Below, piece by piece: positions 53,061 to 64,000 of a stretch of 64,000 bases of DNA. The notes under the pieces were generated by a model. That model made no database searches and had not been told where the DNA came from. It worked only from the letters and a program-made list of their open reading frames with translations. Where the stretch lies: positions 23,097,764 through 23,161,763 of the forward strand of contig NC_088306.1 in NCBI RefSeq assembly GCF_032854445.1, read 5' to 3'. The stretch comes from Liolophura sinensis (Eukaryota; Mollusca; Polyplacophora; Chitonida; Chitonidae). How positions within the stretch are numbered: position 1 is the first letter of the stretch; the number at the start of each line of letters is the position of its first letter. Position numbers and translations under genes: made by a program.

Positions 53061-55203
53061 TGTATTGCATGCATGGGGTGGGGGCTGGTTTGTTAATACG
53101 TGGGAAGTAACAATTACACTTCATCTTACCTAGAAACTTAGTTTCCTCATGTGACAGGTCTCCGCCTGTGCCTGGTTTCCCAGTTTGATTTTAATGTAAG
53201 CGTAGGTATAAAAATACTTGCGGCCTTTTGAGTGCAGCCATTCAGGCGCAATCACGAAATACATTGACCCATTTTGAGTTCGCGTGAAAGATATTATGAA
53301 ATGCTTTTGAAAGTATGCTTGTATATATGAGAATCTTACACTGAGAATTTACATGAGAATAAACAGAACACAGAAGCGAAAAGCGCCATTTGGTAATAAA
53401 CCATAGGAAAGCTGTCACACCTACAAAAAGAAAGACGTTGGGTTGGTTATACTGAACGATGTGGAAAGTAAAATGTCAAAAAAGAAAGTGAACAAACAAT
53501 CATCTTGAATTTTAATGTCACTGATACTATTTACATATAGCTTCTGGAGATTTCCACTCAGAAGAGAGACGTCCTTCAGCCCTGTGACTCTGGTAAGTTT
53601 ATCATATATACTGAACTGCATTATTTCATTTCCTTTATAGTCACTATACATATTTCTGTACTAGAGTTTTCATGTTGTCAAAAATGCGCCAATGCAGCGC
53701 CGCGTTTATTGGATTAAATGTTTTCTTTAATCCAAAACATCAGACAAGCAACACTGAAATCTATACCGATAAAAAATATACACAATGGACTGATGGGATG
53801 GTGGACACTCGCCAAATTACTAACTTTGGTTTTGAAAAAAATTGTATATGTGAATCGATGTGCAGTCATATTATCTTTAACAATTTAATCGTTAATATGA
53901 CAAGTGCGTGTTTGTCGAATCATTGAAATAATTAGAGTGTGTGAGCAGTCGAATTATGTTAAGTTTGTTGGTTGTTTCAACAGGGTTCAATAGAATTCAA
54001 CCATTTATTAGGAGAAAAAAAGAGACAGACTCTGTAATATAACTACATAGCTAGAACTAGCCGACATTTGACATTCTCACGTAAGATTTCAGAGAAGTGA
54101 AACAGAAGAAGTACTCCAAAGCGCATGCTTTTCCCTAGCCCTTGGATTTCACTGCTCCTGTCAATAAGACGATATCTTGATAACAGAAAAAAGTGAAAAG
54201 GGCACCATGGACGGTTTTAGGAAACTTCCCAATTCCAGTAAATGTCCACTTTTTTGATATTCCTTATCTTTTTATTTTTTGCTGTTAATTAGAATAAGTC
54301 AAATAATAACTTTTCACAAAATGTCATCGTCATCTGTGCACGTGTTAATTTCGTAAATTTTAAAAAGCTGGCCACATTATGAGTTTTCCAGACTTTAGAA
54401 TCATTTTATCACCATAAATGATACAGGTGCGAGATTGATATTTAGTGAAAGGCAAATACATAAAATTTGTTTAATACATGTATTGGCGTGTACGGATTAT
54501 TTTATCCAAAATCTCGGGTACTGCGTTATATTTTTTTCGACGCCAAACATGGAGTGTATATCTCTGGAAAAAAACGCTTAAGGGAAATATGTTTCTTGAA
54601 AAACTTAAGAAATTTAGTAAAAACTTTACATTATGAGTCCGAGTCTATTATGAGATATTGTCAACATTTAAAACCCCAATATCATAATACAGTAATCGTT
54701 TTTTCATAGGCTTAAATCATGTTTGATCTTTAACATACACATGCAACACCAGTTCCATGTAGTTGTTCCCAATAATAATTTCTTTAGAAAAATGTCATTA
54801 GTGATATTTGGATTGAAGTCAAAATAGATTTGGCAATCATCCTAGATTCCCCCTCTTTCTTGGTTCTTGTGGCCTTAGTTGCAATAAGCAGTTAATGGCG
54901 GTGTCTTGGGTATACATGTAGTCTTGCATGAAGGTTGCTGGAGATCATTTGCCTCAGACCAATATGACCCGTGTCTGTTGCACGCGAGACTATGGTAGCC
55001 GGATGCGGCCATTCGCCTTTTCGTCTTATAAATAGAAGGTCGAAACCGCGAAGCGAAGTTGTGAACTTCGCACTTTCGTGTTTTCGCCACGTGTTACGCG
55101 TTCCGCGTTACCAGTTATAACCTGAGACATCAATGTATCAAATATAGATGTTAACAATAAGGGTTTTGAAAATAGACTTTATTCCTTCCGCGGCTTGTTT
55201 CAG
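53061..55203. other. Intergenic DNA upstream of peptide gene 2
   Basis: AT-rich with no coding signal. A noncoding first exon for peptide gene 2 is expected here but not identified. Confidence 0.45.
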
Positions 55204-55210
55204 ATCCATC

Positions 55211-58200
55211 ATGATGACGGCCAAGGGGTGTCCTATGATGCTGGTTCTGGTTTTGCTGTTTGCTTGCTGGATTCTGTCAGTTAAGGTGAGTCAGTTAAAT
55301 TTTATACAAAGTCGTTAAAATGCGACTTTACGACTTGACGAATTGGTATGTCATGAATCCACTAAAGCCCGTCACCAATGCAGTCGAGCGTTCAAGTCCA
55401 GCTCTGAATGACTCGGCGCGACCCCAAATCAGGAGGTTTGTCATATTCCTCGCATAGTGCGGTAACTGGCCGCCATCACAATAGTGAAATAACTTAGACC
55501 AACGTACAGCTACATGAAATAAAAAAAACACATAAAATAAAATACACTTGATAGAAAATGTGATAAAAAAGAGGTAAAAGAAAAATGTACAAATGTTGCC
55601 AGAAATTCAAACGCAAAAAGTTGACAAAGGAGCAGAATCTCGTTCATTTGCTATACCTTTCTCTGTGTTTCTATTTTTTTATCTTTCTTTACCCCAACCA
55701 CCGTCATTATTTTGTCTTAAATCATCAGTATTATGCCGGTTCCAGCAAATATGAAATTTCTGAGAAACGTTTGCCATTGAAGTTATGATACGACTGTTTC
55801 AATCGCTTACTAAAGCAGCGTCTCATGCATAAAGCATTAAAATGACACAGGGGAAGAAGTTCAAATTTAAAAAAAAATATTCATTAAAAGTGGTGTCCGT
55901 TTTCAGCAGTGACCGTGTTCCTGAAAAAAATTTTCGGCAGTGAATTTGCATGAATTCCTGAAATGAAGCAGTTTTAATTTAAGGCGTAATTCATCAAAGT
56001 TGCCCCGGAAGCCGGCGGATGATCGTTTGTTTCCCCTGAGCTCGGTCCGGTTTCCTCCCAGAATAATGCTGGCCGCCGTCCTATAAGTGAAATATTCTTG
56101 AGTACGGCGTAAAACACCAAATAAATGAATTAATAATTGTTGATAGGATTCCCCCCATTGATGAGGCTGCTCGTTTAAAAGTTTGAGCAACACTTCACAG
56201 TCCTCAAAACATCAGGGGGTTTGTAGAAAAACAAACCTTCATACCAGTGACACAATCTTGACTGACGGAACCGCAGAAAAGAACTGAAATAAAAGAAAAA
56301 ATAAGAAGTAATCAAATTGCATGTCTGTAGGTTGATGCAGCTGAGAAAGGTGACATGGAAGTCGGTGATGTGAAGATATTCGTGGAAAATGGTGAGCTTT
56401 TATTAATTTACAAGGGCCGCTTCTGTGGCCCAATGGTTAGAGTGCCGACTTTGAAGTCGGGAGACACGGGATCAAACCCGGGTGGGTCAGATATTAAAAC
56501 TGGTCTTTCTTGCTGACTTGATTAAACGCTCATCACTGAAACAGGACTGGTTGGCCCACTGTCAGTATAATTTGAAATGGTACATGTTTATTTACATCAT
56601 AATGTGGCAACCGGGAGGTTTAACTGGTTCGTATCCGTGCTCGTTAGAGGCCTAGTTGTTCTCGTTGGTGTTGTTGTAGCAGTAGTATTAATATTTATAG
56701 TGTAGTTGCCGTAATAATAGCACTACTAGTAGTTGTTGTTGTCTTTGAAGCACAGTAGAAGAGTGAGTGCTTGAGGTTTAACGTCGTAGTTAACAATATT
56801 TCAGTCATGTGACGACGAAAGAGTCCTTAGAGTGCATGTAATGTGCCTCTTTGTTGCGGGATGGATTTCCACCCCTCTTTTATCTAATGCCTCTTCACTG
56901 AAGCCCTCTGGGTCATTCCCGAAGGTAAGTAAGCCGCCCCGCCCGAGCCATTATACTGATGCGGGTCAACCAGTCGTTGCACTATCCCCTTCATGATGAA
57001 CGCCAAGCGAGGAAGCTGCAATTTCCTCTTTTGAAGTCTTAGGTGTCACCCGACCCAGGATTGACCCTGGATCGAGTCCATTCCGCCAACTTCTCCCCTA
57101 AAGTATCACGCCAAAGACACCAGACAAGATACAGCACGCAGGCACATTATACTGACACCGGGTCAACCAGTCCTGATTCCTTGCTCTAACCGCTCAGTGC
57201 TGAGCGCTGTGGCACAGCAGCAAGTGCCATTTTCAGGCTTTGGTTATTTATTTATTTATTTATTTATTTGATTGGTGTTTTACGCCGTACACAAGAATAT
57301 TTCACTTGACGGCGGCCAGCATTATGGTGGGCGCAAACCGGGCACAGCCCAGTGGAAACCCACGACCATTCGCAGGTTGCTGCATACCTATCCACGCACG
57401 GCCGGAGAGAAAGCCAGCATGAGGTGGACTTGAGCTCACAGCGACCACATTGGTGAGAGCCCTCTGGGTCATTACGCTGCGCTAGCGCACTAACCAGCTG
57501 AGCTACGGAGGCCCCATTTTAGTCTTTGTTATGACACAATCCGGTAGAAAGAAAGAAATAAGGAACGAAGGAGTATGAGTTGCATTTCTTTTTTCTAGCA
57601 ATTTCTAGTAATTTAACAGCGGGAGTGGTGACGGGTGTCTGATGAGAATCGACGGCTGCTGATTTATGATGAGGGTCAATTGAAACAGGATGACGCCTGT
57701 AACAGAAAGGATGGTACAAGTAAAACAGAACGATGCTAGCACAAAAAAGAAACTGGCAAGTCATGTAGTGAAATATATCTTGCGTGCAGCGTTAATCCCC
57801 AAGCATGCAAACAAACATTTTGGAGATGTCATCACAATTAACGCTTTCTTCTTCTTCTTTTCATTGCAGTTACCGTTGTCATTGCAGTGCCATTTATCTA
57901 TCAAAAAAGCCTGTCATGGTGGCCTAGAGCAAAGTCTGTCGTTCTTTATATTGTCACCATTAAATGCCATTAGTCTTCGTTTCATTGTGGTTATTGTTTT
58001 CATTACAGAGTCACTTCTCGATCGACAAAAGCGGTGGCCATTACCAGAGCCTGGACAGCGGATTAAACCAGGACCTAAATGCAGGCGTGTACGGCTGAAG
58101 AAATGCACTCTTTGGGACTGGACGCGCGTGAAGAGAGGGTCAGGATTGTTGAGACGTATGGGGTATAACAATGTGAGGTTCTGCCGCAGATTCAAATGGG

Positions 58201-58229
58201 TTTCTGTGTCTACATGTGATGTATACTAG
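55211..58229 (+). CDS. Secreted cationic prepropeptide, gene 2 (118 aa, 3 exons)
   Basis: Exons 55204-55285 (ATG 55211), 56331-56391 and 58009-58229. Exon 1 encodes a signal peptide whose end LLFACWILSVK nearly equals gene 1. Exon 2 (VDAAEKGDMEVGDVKIFVEN) aligns with gene 1's pro-region at the same length, 61 nt, and the same phases. Exon 3 starts ESLLDRQKR, giving a dibasic site, then a 64-residue putative mature chain (WPLPEPGQRIKPGPKC...) with four Cys at mature positions 16, 24, 50 and 61 and many Arg/Lys. The last exon bears no resemblance to gene 1's. AATAAA is at 58546-58551 in the same context as gene 1. Likely a secreted antimicrobial or signalling peptide; no known cysteine pattern is recognised. 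Introns hold several SINEs. Confidence 0.78.
56000..56135 (+). repeat. SINE family A 3' part
   Basis: In intron 1 of peptide gene 2. GGTTTCCTCCCAGAATAATGCTGG through GAAATATTCTTGAGTACGGC, tail CACCAAATAAATGAAT. Confidence 0.85.
56411..56590 (+). repeat. SINE family B-related copy with tRNA-like head
   Basis: In intron 2 of peptide gene 2. A tRNA-like 5' end GGCCGCTTCTGTGGCCCAAT with an anticodon-like stem CCGAC/GTCGG but a 6-nt loop, and B box GGGATCAAACCC. Body ACTGGTTGGCCCACTGTCAG resembles family B. The short loop and fused body argue against a functional tRNA gene. Confidence 0.7.
56760..57085 (-). repeat. SINE family B copy, near full length, reversed
   Basis: Begins GAGTGAGTGCTTGAGGTTTAACG (reverse of the 3' end), passes GCCGCCCCGCCCGAGCCATTA and CAACCAGTCGTTGCAC, and ends around TTGACCCTGGATCGAGTCC. 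Confidence 0.85.
57136..57230 (-). repeat. SINE family B fragment, reversed
   Basis: GGCACATTATACTGACACCG and CAACCAGTCCTGATTCC match family B. Confidence 0.6.
57245..57516 (-). repeat. SINE family A, full length, reversed
   Basis: The most complete copy. (TTTA)n tail, GATTGGTGTTTTACGCCGTA, GGCGGCCAGCATTATGGTGG, GAGCTCACAGCGACCACATT (reverse of the B-box region) and CCAGCTGAGCTACGGAGGCC (reverse of the tRNA head). Length about 270 bp. Confidence 0.92.
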
Positions 58230-58545
58230 ATGATATTGCTACAGTAACAGTATGCTAAGTAACATCTGATCATCTGATCTCCCAACGACCTGTTAAATGT
58301 TAGCGCTGCAAGAAAAAATATATGATATACTTTCAGTTGCCAGGAAAATGGCTCTATGTGATTCTTTGTATATTATGAGTGATAAAGAATGTGAAGGTAT
58401 GATCAAAAGAATCTAACATAAGCTGGTATGTTAAGTTTTGGTTCACAATTAGATGAAGATAATGTTGCCCTGTATGGTTCTAAAATAAAGCAAAACGCTT
58501 CTTCTTAACGCAGTAATGTTTATTTTTAGAGTCTGGGATAAGCTG

Positions 58546-58551
58546 AATAAA
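58546..58551 (+). terminator. Polyadenylation signal of peptide gene 2
   Basis: AATAAAGACAGAAAATG, 317 bp after the stop; context shared with gene 1. Confidence 0.75.
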
Positions 58552-59263
58552 GACAGAAAATGTCCGCCATACAGTTTGTTCACTGGCCTCATACTTTAAA
58601 CCGGGAAATTGTTAATTTAAATTTACATAGGTACTTCACGCCATATTTATCTGTTTGGTTTCAACAACCGTTCTGCACGGTTTACCGTAAATCAGTTGAT
58701 TTTTTGTTTACTTGTTTTTTAGCTCCATAATGAAGAACGTTTGCCTTATGCCATGGAGGTTAATAAACCACTGACCTTTGGCAAGTTACTGACAATTTCC
58801 ACATAATGTGCATGACGTTAAGGCTTGCACGACATATTAGTGCAAGATAAGCAAATGTACAGCTGTTCAAACAGTCCCGTATGTCACAGCATATTGTCAT
58901 CAATGCCATTATGGACAATACTAGCGCAGGGAGTGGGGGTGGGGGGTCTACAAATTCCCTGCCTAAGGCTAAAATTGAACTTCATGGTTAAAGTACTCAC
59001 TTACCATGGTTAGCGATGCAAAACCTTGACAGACTGCCAACATATAAATTAATATTTGTAAATAAGCGACAACCCAGTAACTTGTCCATAAGGTCGGTCG
59101 GGAGTTAGAACGGATCGCACAAGTGATAATGGGACACAAGTAGACCATCCCTTTAGTTCTTTATTTGATTGTTGTTATGGACATAATCAAGAATTTTAAC
59201 GAGTAGACAATTTACATCACAGTTGTAAAGTTGGCTATTTTTATCTTATACTGAGCCTAAACT
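58552..59263. other. Intergenic DNA
   Basis: No recognised gene. A G-rich patch lies near 58930-58950. Confidence 0.4.
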
Positions 59264-59454
59264 GGCCGAGGTGTTAGCACGCTAGCGTGGCGCATTGATC
59301 CAGAAGCCTCTCACCAAGCCCAGCTCATGCTGGTTTCCTCTCTGGCCGAATGTGGGGAGCTCTGCCCTGTTTCCTCCCACCATAATGCTGGCTGTCGTCG
59401 TATAAGTGAAATATTCTTATATACCGCGTAAAACACCAATCAAATAAATAAATA
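59264..59454 (+). repeat. SINE family A copy
   Basis: Head GGCCGAGGTGTTAGCACGCTAG, CAGCTCATGCTGGTTTCCTC, then an internal deletion, TTTCCTCCCACCATAATGC and an AAATAAATAAA tail. Confidence 0.85.
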
Positions 59455-60060
59455 ATGGCATGGACCCTGACCGGTCAGGTCTGCTGCATGGAGCCTGATC
59501 CATCAGGTCGGCTGCATAGAGCCTGATCCATCAGGTCGGCTGCATAGAGCCTGATCAATCAGGTCGGCTGGATGGAGCCTGATCCATCATGTCGGCTGCA
59601 TAGAGCCTGATCCATCAGGTCGGCTGCATGAAGCCTGATCCATCAGGTCGGCTGGATGGAGCCTGATCCATCAGGTCGGCTGCATGGAGCCTGATCCATC
59701 AGGTCGGCTGCATGGAGCCTGATCCATCAGGTCTGCTGCATAGACCCTGATCCATCAGGTCGGCCGCATGGACCCTGATCCATCAGGTCGGCTGCATGGA
59801 GCCTGAACTATCAGGTCGGCTGCATGGACCCTGATCCATCAGGTCGGCTGCATGGACCCTGATCCATCAGGTCGGCTGCATGGACCCTGATCCATCAGGC
59901 CGGCTGCATGGACCCTGATCCATCATGTTAGTTTCCTTGTCTCTAACCCATTGAGTCGGCTGCATGCACTCTGACCCATCAGGTGAACTGCATAGAAACT
60001 AGCCAAACAGTTCGGCTGTTTGGAACGACCCATCAGGTCGAATGCATGAACCCTAAGCGA
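59455..60060. repeat. 28-bp minisatellite, about 17 units plus degraded end
   Basis: Unit CATGGAGCCTGATCCATC followed by AGGTCGGCTG. Each unit holds the dyad CCTGAT-CC-ATCAGG. Units alternate GAGCC and GACCC variants, with GACCC more common on the right. From about 59935 the array degrades. Confidence 0.95.
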
Positions 60061-60669
60061 GAGATAGGTTCAATTCCATTCTTGAATTTTCATTAGACTT
60101 CCCCTGATCTCATTGTTCTATGGGCATTGGTTTCAATAAGAGTTCGGCAGAACTGTGTTCACAGCTGAGTCATCTTCTATAAAGAGCACTCGAGACCAAA
60201 CTGACATATGAGACGCGGGAATCTTCAAATATAGTTGGCCTATATACATTGTATATCTTGTATAAACTTGGTGTTTGTCAGTTTACAATATACACGCTAA
60301 GATAGCTACAGTTCTTTGTGCATTAGGCACACGTATCGACATAGTATTTTCTACTGCCTTCAGTTTGTATTTGCACTGAAAAGCAGCCCATTTTGCACAG
60401 CTAAGGCCTCCTTTGTCAGTCGTCCAATCCTGAGCATCTCAAAGGCGACCATATTGTACCCTCCAACAATATTATATAATAGCCGCACACGTTGGTAACA
60501 CCTCGTGCTATAGTTAGCCATTTACAGTATACGAACACCTAACACTAATGTTAGCATGTCCCATATGTTAATGAACATGTATGTTTACACGTCCCGAGCC
60601 ATGGGTTATATTCCAACCCTTCGTGTAAATGCTTAAATAGTCGTAACTTGTACACACCACCTATATAGC
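60061..60669. other. Intergenic DNA
   Basis: No recognised feature. Confidence 0.35.
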
Positions 60670-60796
60670 AACAGGTCGTGGGTTTCCCCCGGGCTCTGTC
60701 CGGTTTCCTCCCACCATAATGTTGACAGCCGTCGTATAAGTGAAATATTCTTGAGTACGACGTAAAACACCAGTCAACTAAATAAATAAATATATA
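60670..60796 (+). repeat. SINE family A 3' part
   Basis: GTCGTGGGTTTCCCCCGGGC through GAAATATTCTTGAGTACGAC, tail AAATAAATAAATATA. Confidence 0.88.
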
Positions 60797-62541
60797 GTAC
60801 CATCGCTGAGCAGAATTAGGTAAAATAATATAAAGAGTGATGTTAATTGCAATATTATTAAATGTTACTGGTCTAGAATTAGTCAAAGTGCTGTGTTGTC
60901 ATCACATCACGTGAAAACAGTGCAATGGGACCAAGCCTCGGGGACAAACATTTATCCACCTGTACTATTGATAGTGGCATAGTTTGCAAATCGTCGCACG
61001 TAGCCGTAAAACTCGGCATATCACCAGAGATATTAGGTTGACAATATCAACATAAACATAAACTTTGGGAACTCAATTCAGCAACTAAGTGCCAACATAA
61101 AGCAAGGTGAGACAGATGGCCTCAATAATTTGATGATTTGCGCATGTGCATTGTCAACAAAGGCGTTATTGGTCCACATTTTTAGCGTCCTCTGCAATCT
61201 AGAAGTAAGTCTATGCGGGTGTCAGTGACACCGTGGAAAGAATTGATAACCGAAGACGTAAGTCTTACTAAGCAACTGCTATGCAAGGGTTGAAAAATGT
61301 GACGAGTTCATGCATACCATATATTTGACCCAGACAAATTACCTGCAAAAGTGGCGCTTGGTTATGGCAGCTCTTGATGTTAAGTCATGCGCTTCGCGGG
61401 AATTACAGTGTGTTGTGTTCGAATTACCAAAAGAATTCCATGGGGCTTGAAAAATTTACTTCGTGACTGTATAGGCTGGATAGCATAGTAAAGCAGTAAC
61501 CTTGACCTCCCGGTGTTATGGAGCGGTCATTATTAGTAGGGAGAAGTCATTTACTCAACACTCTTCCCGCGGTACAACAAATTTGTAGCCAGTTTAAACA
61601 GTAAACTTTCAATGCAATTTACCCAAACAACTATGCATGTATTATTTATTAAGATGTAATGCAATCTTTAAACAGACATGTTTCCTACTCGTGCAGAGTT
61701 AAGCGATGTTGTCCGAGAGGTGAGGGGAGTCCATACTTTTGATGAGAGTGACAACTTTGAGATAAGTCGATGTACCGACTCACGAAACCAAGACATTTTT
61801 GAAGACGAAATTTCGGCACACGACATCTAGGTACGCGACATGTTGGTGGTACTCGCCACGCCGTCACGCGATATTTCGCCACGAAACGGAAACAAACCAT
61901 GTTAGTATTTAGATTTCAAAACTATATATGACCCAAACTGAATTCATAAACTTATCCCAACCGCATATGCATTTATCTGTACATGTACTTGCATGTAATA
62001 ATAGCCTAACGGTCATTTCTTAGAATAATCTTAAAAAACTGATTTTAATAGTAAAATATTTTTGCACTATGTGATTGTTATACCTGTATTATAAACAGAT
62101 GTACAACGAATGTAATTGTTTTACTTTGGATTCTATGAAATGATTGAGTTAGGTACGGAAGAGTTTTCCACTCAGGTTTCAGTATACATGTATTCGCTTA
62201 TTTATTTACTTTATTCTGTTGTTAAACACCAAACGCATGCATTGCATTACACGATGGAGGCCAGTATTATGGGTGAATAATGACATGAAAGCAATGCCAA
62301 GTCACCAGGCCTTGGGGACTCACCAGTAGGGCCATGACTGCGGTTCGAAACGCACCTCGAACAGTCCTAGTGAAAATTCGAAGTCATGTTATTCTTTGAT
62401 TTCTTTGATTCCAGATTTGTCAGTAATAATGAGTAATACGCTTTTGTAGAGTGATTGAGTTAAAATACGTGAAACACAATAAGACAATATCGGTGTCCAA
62501 ATGTTGTGAAATTTACACTCCTTTTTTACTTTTAAATATGT
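60797..62541. other. Intergenic DNA
   Basis: No supported gene. Short repeats of CACGAC and GCCACG type at about 61790-61880 are noted. A very weak SINE A-like stretch lies near 62215-62330. Confidence 0.4.
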
Positions 62542-62555
62542 CTTATGCGAAATAT

Positions 62556-62801
62556 TTATTTATTTATTTATTTATTTTTATTTATTTTTTTTTATTTTTT
62601 TATTTATTTATTTGATTGGTGTTTTACGCCGTGCTCAAGAATATTTCACTTATACGACGGCGGCCAGCATGGTGGTGGGAGCAAACCGGACAAAGCCCGG
62701 GGGAAACCCAGGACCATCCGCAGGCTACTGTCAGACCTTTCCATGTATGGCCGGAGAGGAAGCCAGCATGAGATGGACTTGGACTCACAGCGACCGCATT
62801 G
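62556..62801 (-). repeat. SINE family A with 14-bp target duplication
   Basis: Flanked by CTTATGCGAAATAT at 62542-62555 and 62802-62815. The element is truncated just before the B-box region (ends CAGCGACCGCATT), so reverse transcription stopped short of the A box. The tail is a long TTTA/T-rich stretch on the left. Confidence 0.92.
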
Positions 62802-62815
62802 CTTATGCGAAATAT

Positions 62816-63696
62816 ATCTTATGAATATACGTCTAAAGGCTGCATATTGATCATGTTAACTTAGCTAGCCACGTTGGATATATAAATAGGGGCAATCAAA
62901 GGGCAAGTGTGATACATGTATTGACTGTCGACAATTTCGATACTAGCATAGTACAGGTTTGATTACTGATTTGACTCAATCGCCTATAACATACCTTGCG
63001 TCTTTCTACTACCGCTGAAAACTGTTGACCGCTTCTCTCTGGGTGATTCCGTCCTAATTAATACTAATATACTGGTTTAGTTCTTTTGGTGGTTTGTTAT
63101 GAATGTCGTTTTGGGAATTGACCATGCCATTATTGACCCAGTAAGTCGATTTTGGTTGACGACTTGCAAACGAAGTTCTGTTTTGATGCATGGAGTTTAT
63201 TGCGTCTTTAACCATTAATTGTTGATGGAAACTAGAAAATAAATATTCATATTCAATGACGAGTAATAAATGACAATTTGACAAAATTGCCTATGCCTTT
63301 GGGTTAGGGGTTGTATAGTCTGTTACTATTCAAGCATTTGTATGAACATTTGTATTAAAGACAATACCCAAACTAAACAATGTAGAGTGAAGAAGAATAT
63401 TGATCTCAAACTTTCCTTCGCTGACGTCAAGTCACTGTAAGGATGAATTTGAACAAGGCCACACGGACATCAATTTTGTAGTGAGGAAGAATAAAGTGCG
63501 GGTTGTTGGGTGACTGGATTACCACCATCGTCCTATTAAAGACCGTAAAAGCCTTATTTATAGAGCTAATGGTTTATGCCATTACTGATAACTACATAGA
63601 TTTTCATAAACGAAACAAAACTGTTGTTTATAAATGCATCTCAAGCTCTCACAAAAAACCTCACTGGCGTCAGTTTAGCTCCAATATCACAGAAAA
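62816..63696. other. Intergenic DNA
   Basis: Contains the third dispersed-repeat copy (63016-63145). No gene recognised. Confidence 0.4.
63016..63145 (+). repeat. Dispersed unknown repeat, copy 3
   Basis: GAAAACTGTTGACCGCTTCTC, TTAGTTCTTTTGGTGGTTTG and TCGTTTTGGGAATTGACCATG align with copies at 11221 and 44347. Confidence 0.5.
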
Positions 63697-63710
63697 ATCT
63701 GAAAAGAATA

Positions 63711-63944
63711 TTTATTTATTTATTTGATTGGTGTTTTGCGCCGTACTCAAGAATATTTCACTTATACGACGGCAGCCAGAATTATGGTGGGTGGAAACCG
63801 GGCACATCCCGGGGGAAACCCACGACCATCCGTAGGTTGCTGACAGACCTTCCCACTTACGGCCGGAGAGGAAGCCAGCATGAGCTGGACTTGAACTCAC
63901 AGCGATCGCATTGGTGAGAGGCTCCTGGGTCATTACGCTGCGCT
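63711..63944 (-). repeat. SINE family A with 14-bp target duplication
   Basis: Flanked by ATCTGAAAAGAATA at 63697-63710 and 63945-63958. The sequence is close to the family consensus. It is 5'-truncated at the GCGCTA part of the tRNA-like head. Confidence 0.92.
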
Positions 63945-64000
63945 ATCTGAAAAGAATAGGCCCAGGTCAGGAATGTATAGGAATATATGCTAACACACCA

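Noticed and set aside
56411-56490. Possible functional tRNA gene
   Set aside because: The anticodon loop appears to be 6 nt, there is no T-run terminator, and the sequence continues into a SINE body.
46565-60060. CRISPR array in the regular repeats
   Set aside because: Units are contiguous with no unique spacers, and the genome is eukaryotic.

Overview
The window is nuclear DNA from an animal, most likely a lophotrochozoan and probably a mollusc. Coding sequence is sparse and split by GT-AG introns with AATAAA signals. Two tRNA-derived SINE families recur many times. Minisatellites are common, and there is a Maverick/Polinton, a Tc1 element, a LINE fragment and a Crypton-like recombinase. 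The phylum is inferred from this repeat style; no species marker is visible.

Layout. 1-6.2 kb: a T-poor minisatellite, a SINE and one probable last exon of a membrane protein. 6.2-10.8 kb: a transposon-like unit with a 684-aa Mutator-type transposase and a convergent His-Me (HNH-type) endonuclease gene, between two 454-bp direct repeats that differ at one base. 12.7-13.3 kb: the C-terminal half of a Crypton-type tyrosine recombinase. 14.2-14.5 kb: a possible orphan exon. 16.6-19.6 kb: SINEs, one nested in another. 19.7-21.4 kb: an apparently intact Tc1 transposon sitting inside an older inverted repeat. 22.1-37.4 kb: a decayed HECT-domain gene whose last intron holds a 10,575-bp Maverick. 38.3-41.2 kb: an integrase-domain pseudogene, a TIR element and a LINE tail. 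43.1-45.6 and 55.2-58.6 kb: two paralogous three-exon genes for secreted prepropeptides. 46.6-50 kb and 59.5-60.1 kb: minisatellites. The rest is SINE-rich intergenic DNA.

The Maverick has both ends, a 5-bp target duplication and the core virus-like gene set. The double jelly-roll major capsid gene and the packaging ATPase are open end to end. Every other gene has nonsense codons, frameshifts or truncation, and the convergent integrase and polymerase genes have both lost their 3' parts at one deletion junction. It could not move on its own enzymes.

The most interesting candidate for something undescribed is the pair of prepropeptide genes. Each has a near-identical signal-peptide exon, a conserved acidic pro-region exon and an unrelated-looking, strongly cationic, cysteine-containing last exon. 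That is the pattern of fast-diversifying secreted effector or antimicrobial peptide families. The second candidate is the transposase plus His-Me nuclease unit flanked by long direct repeats.
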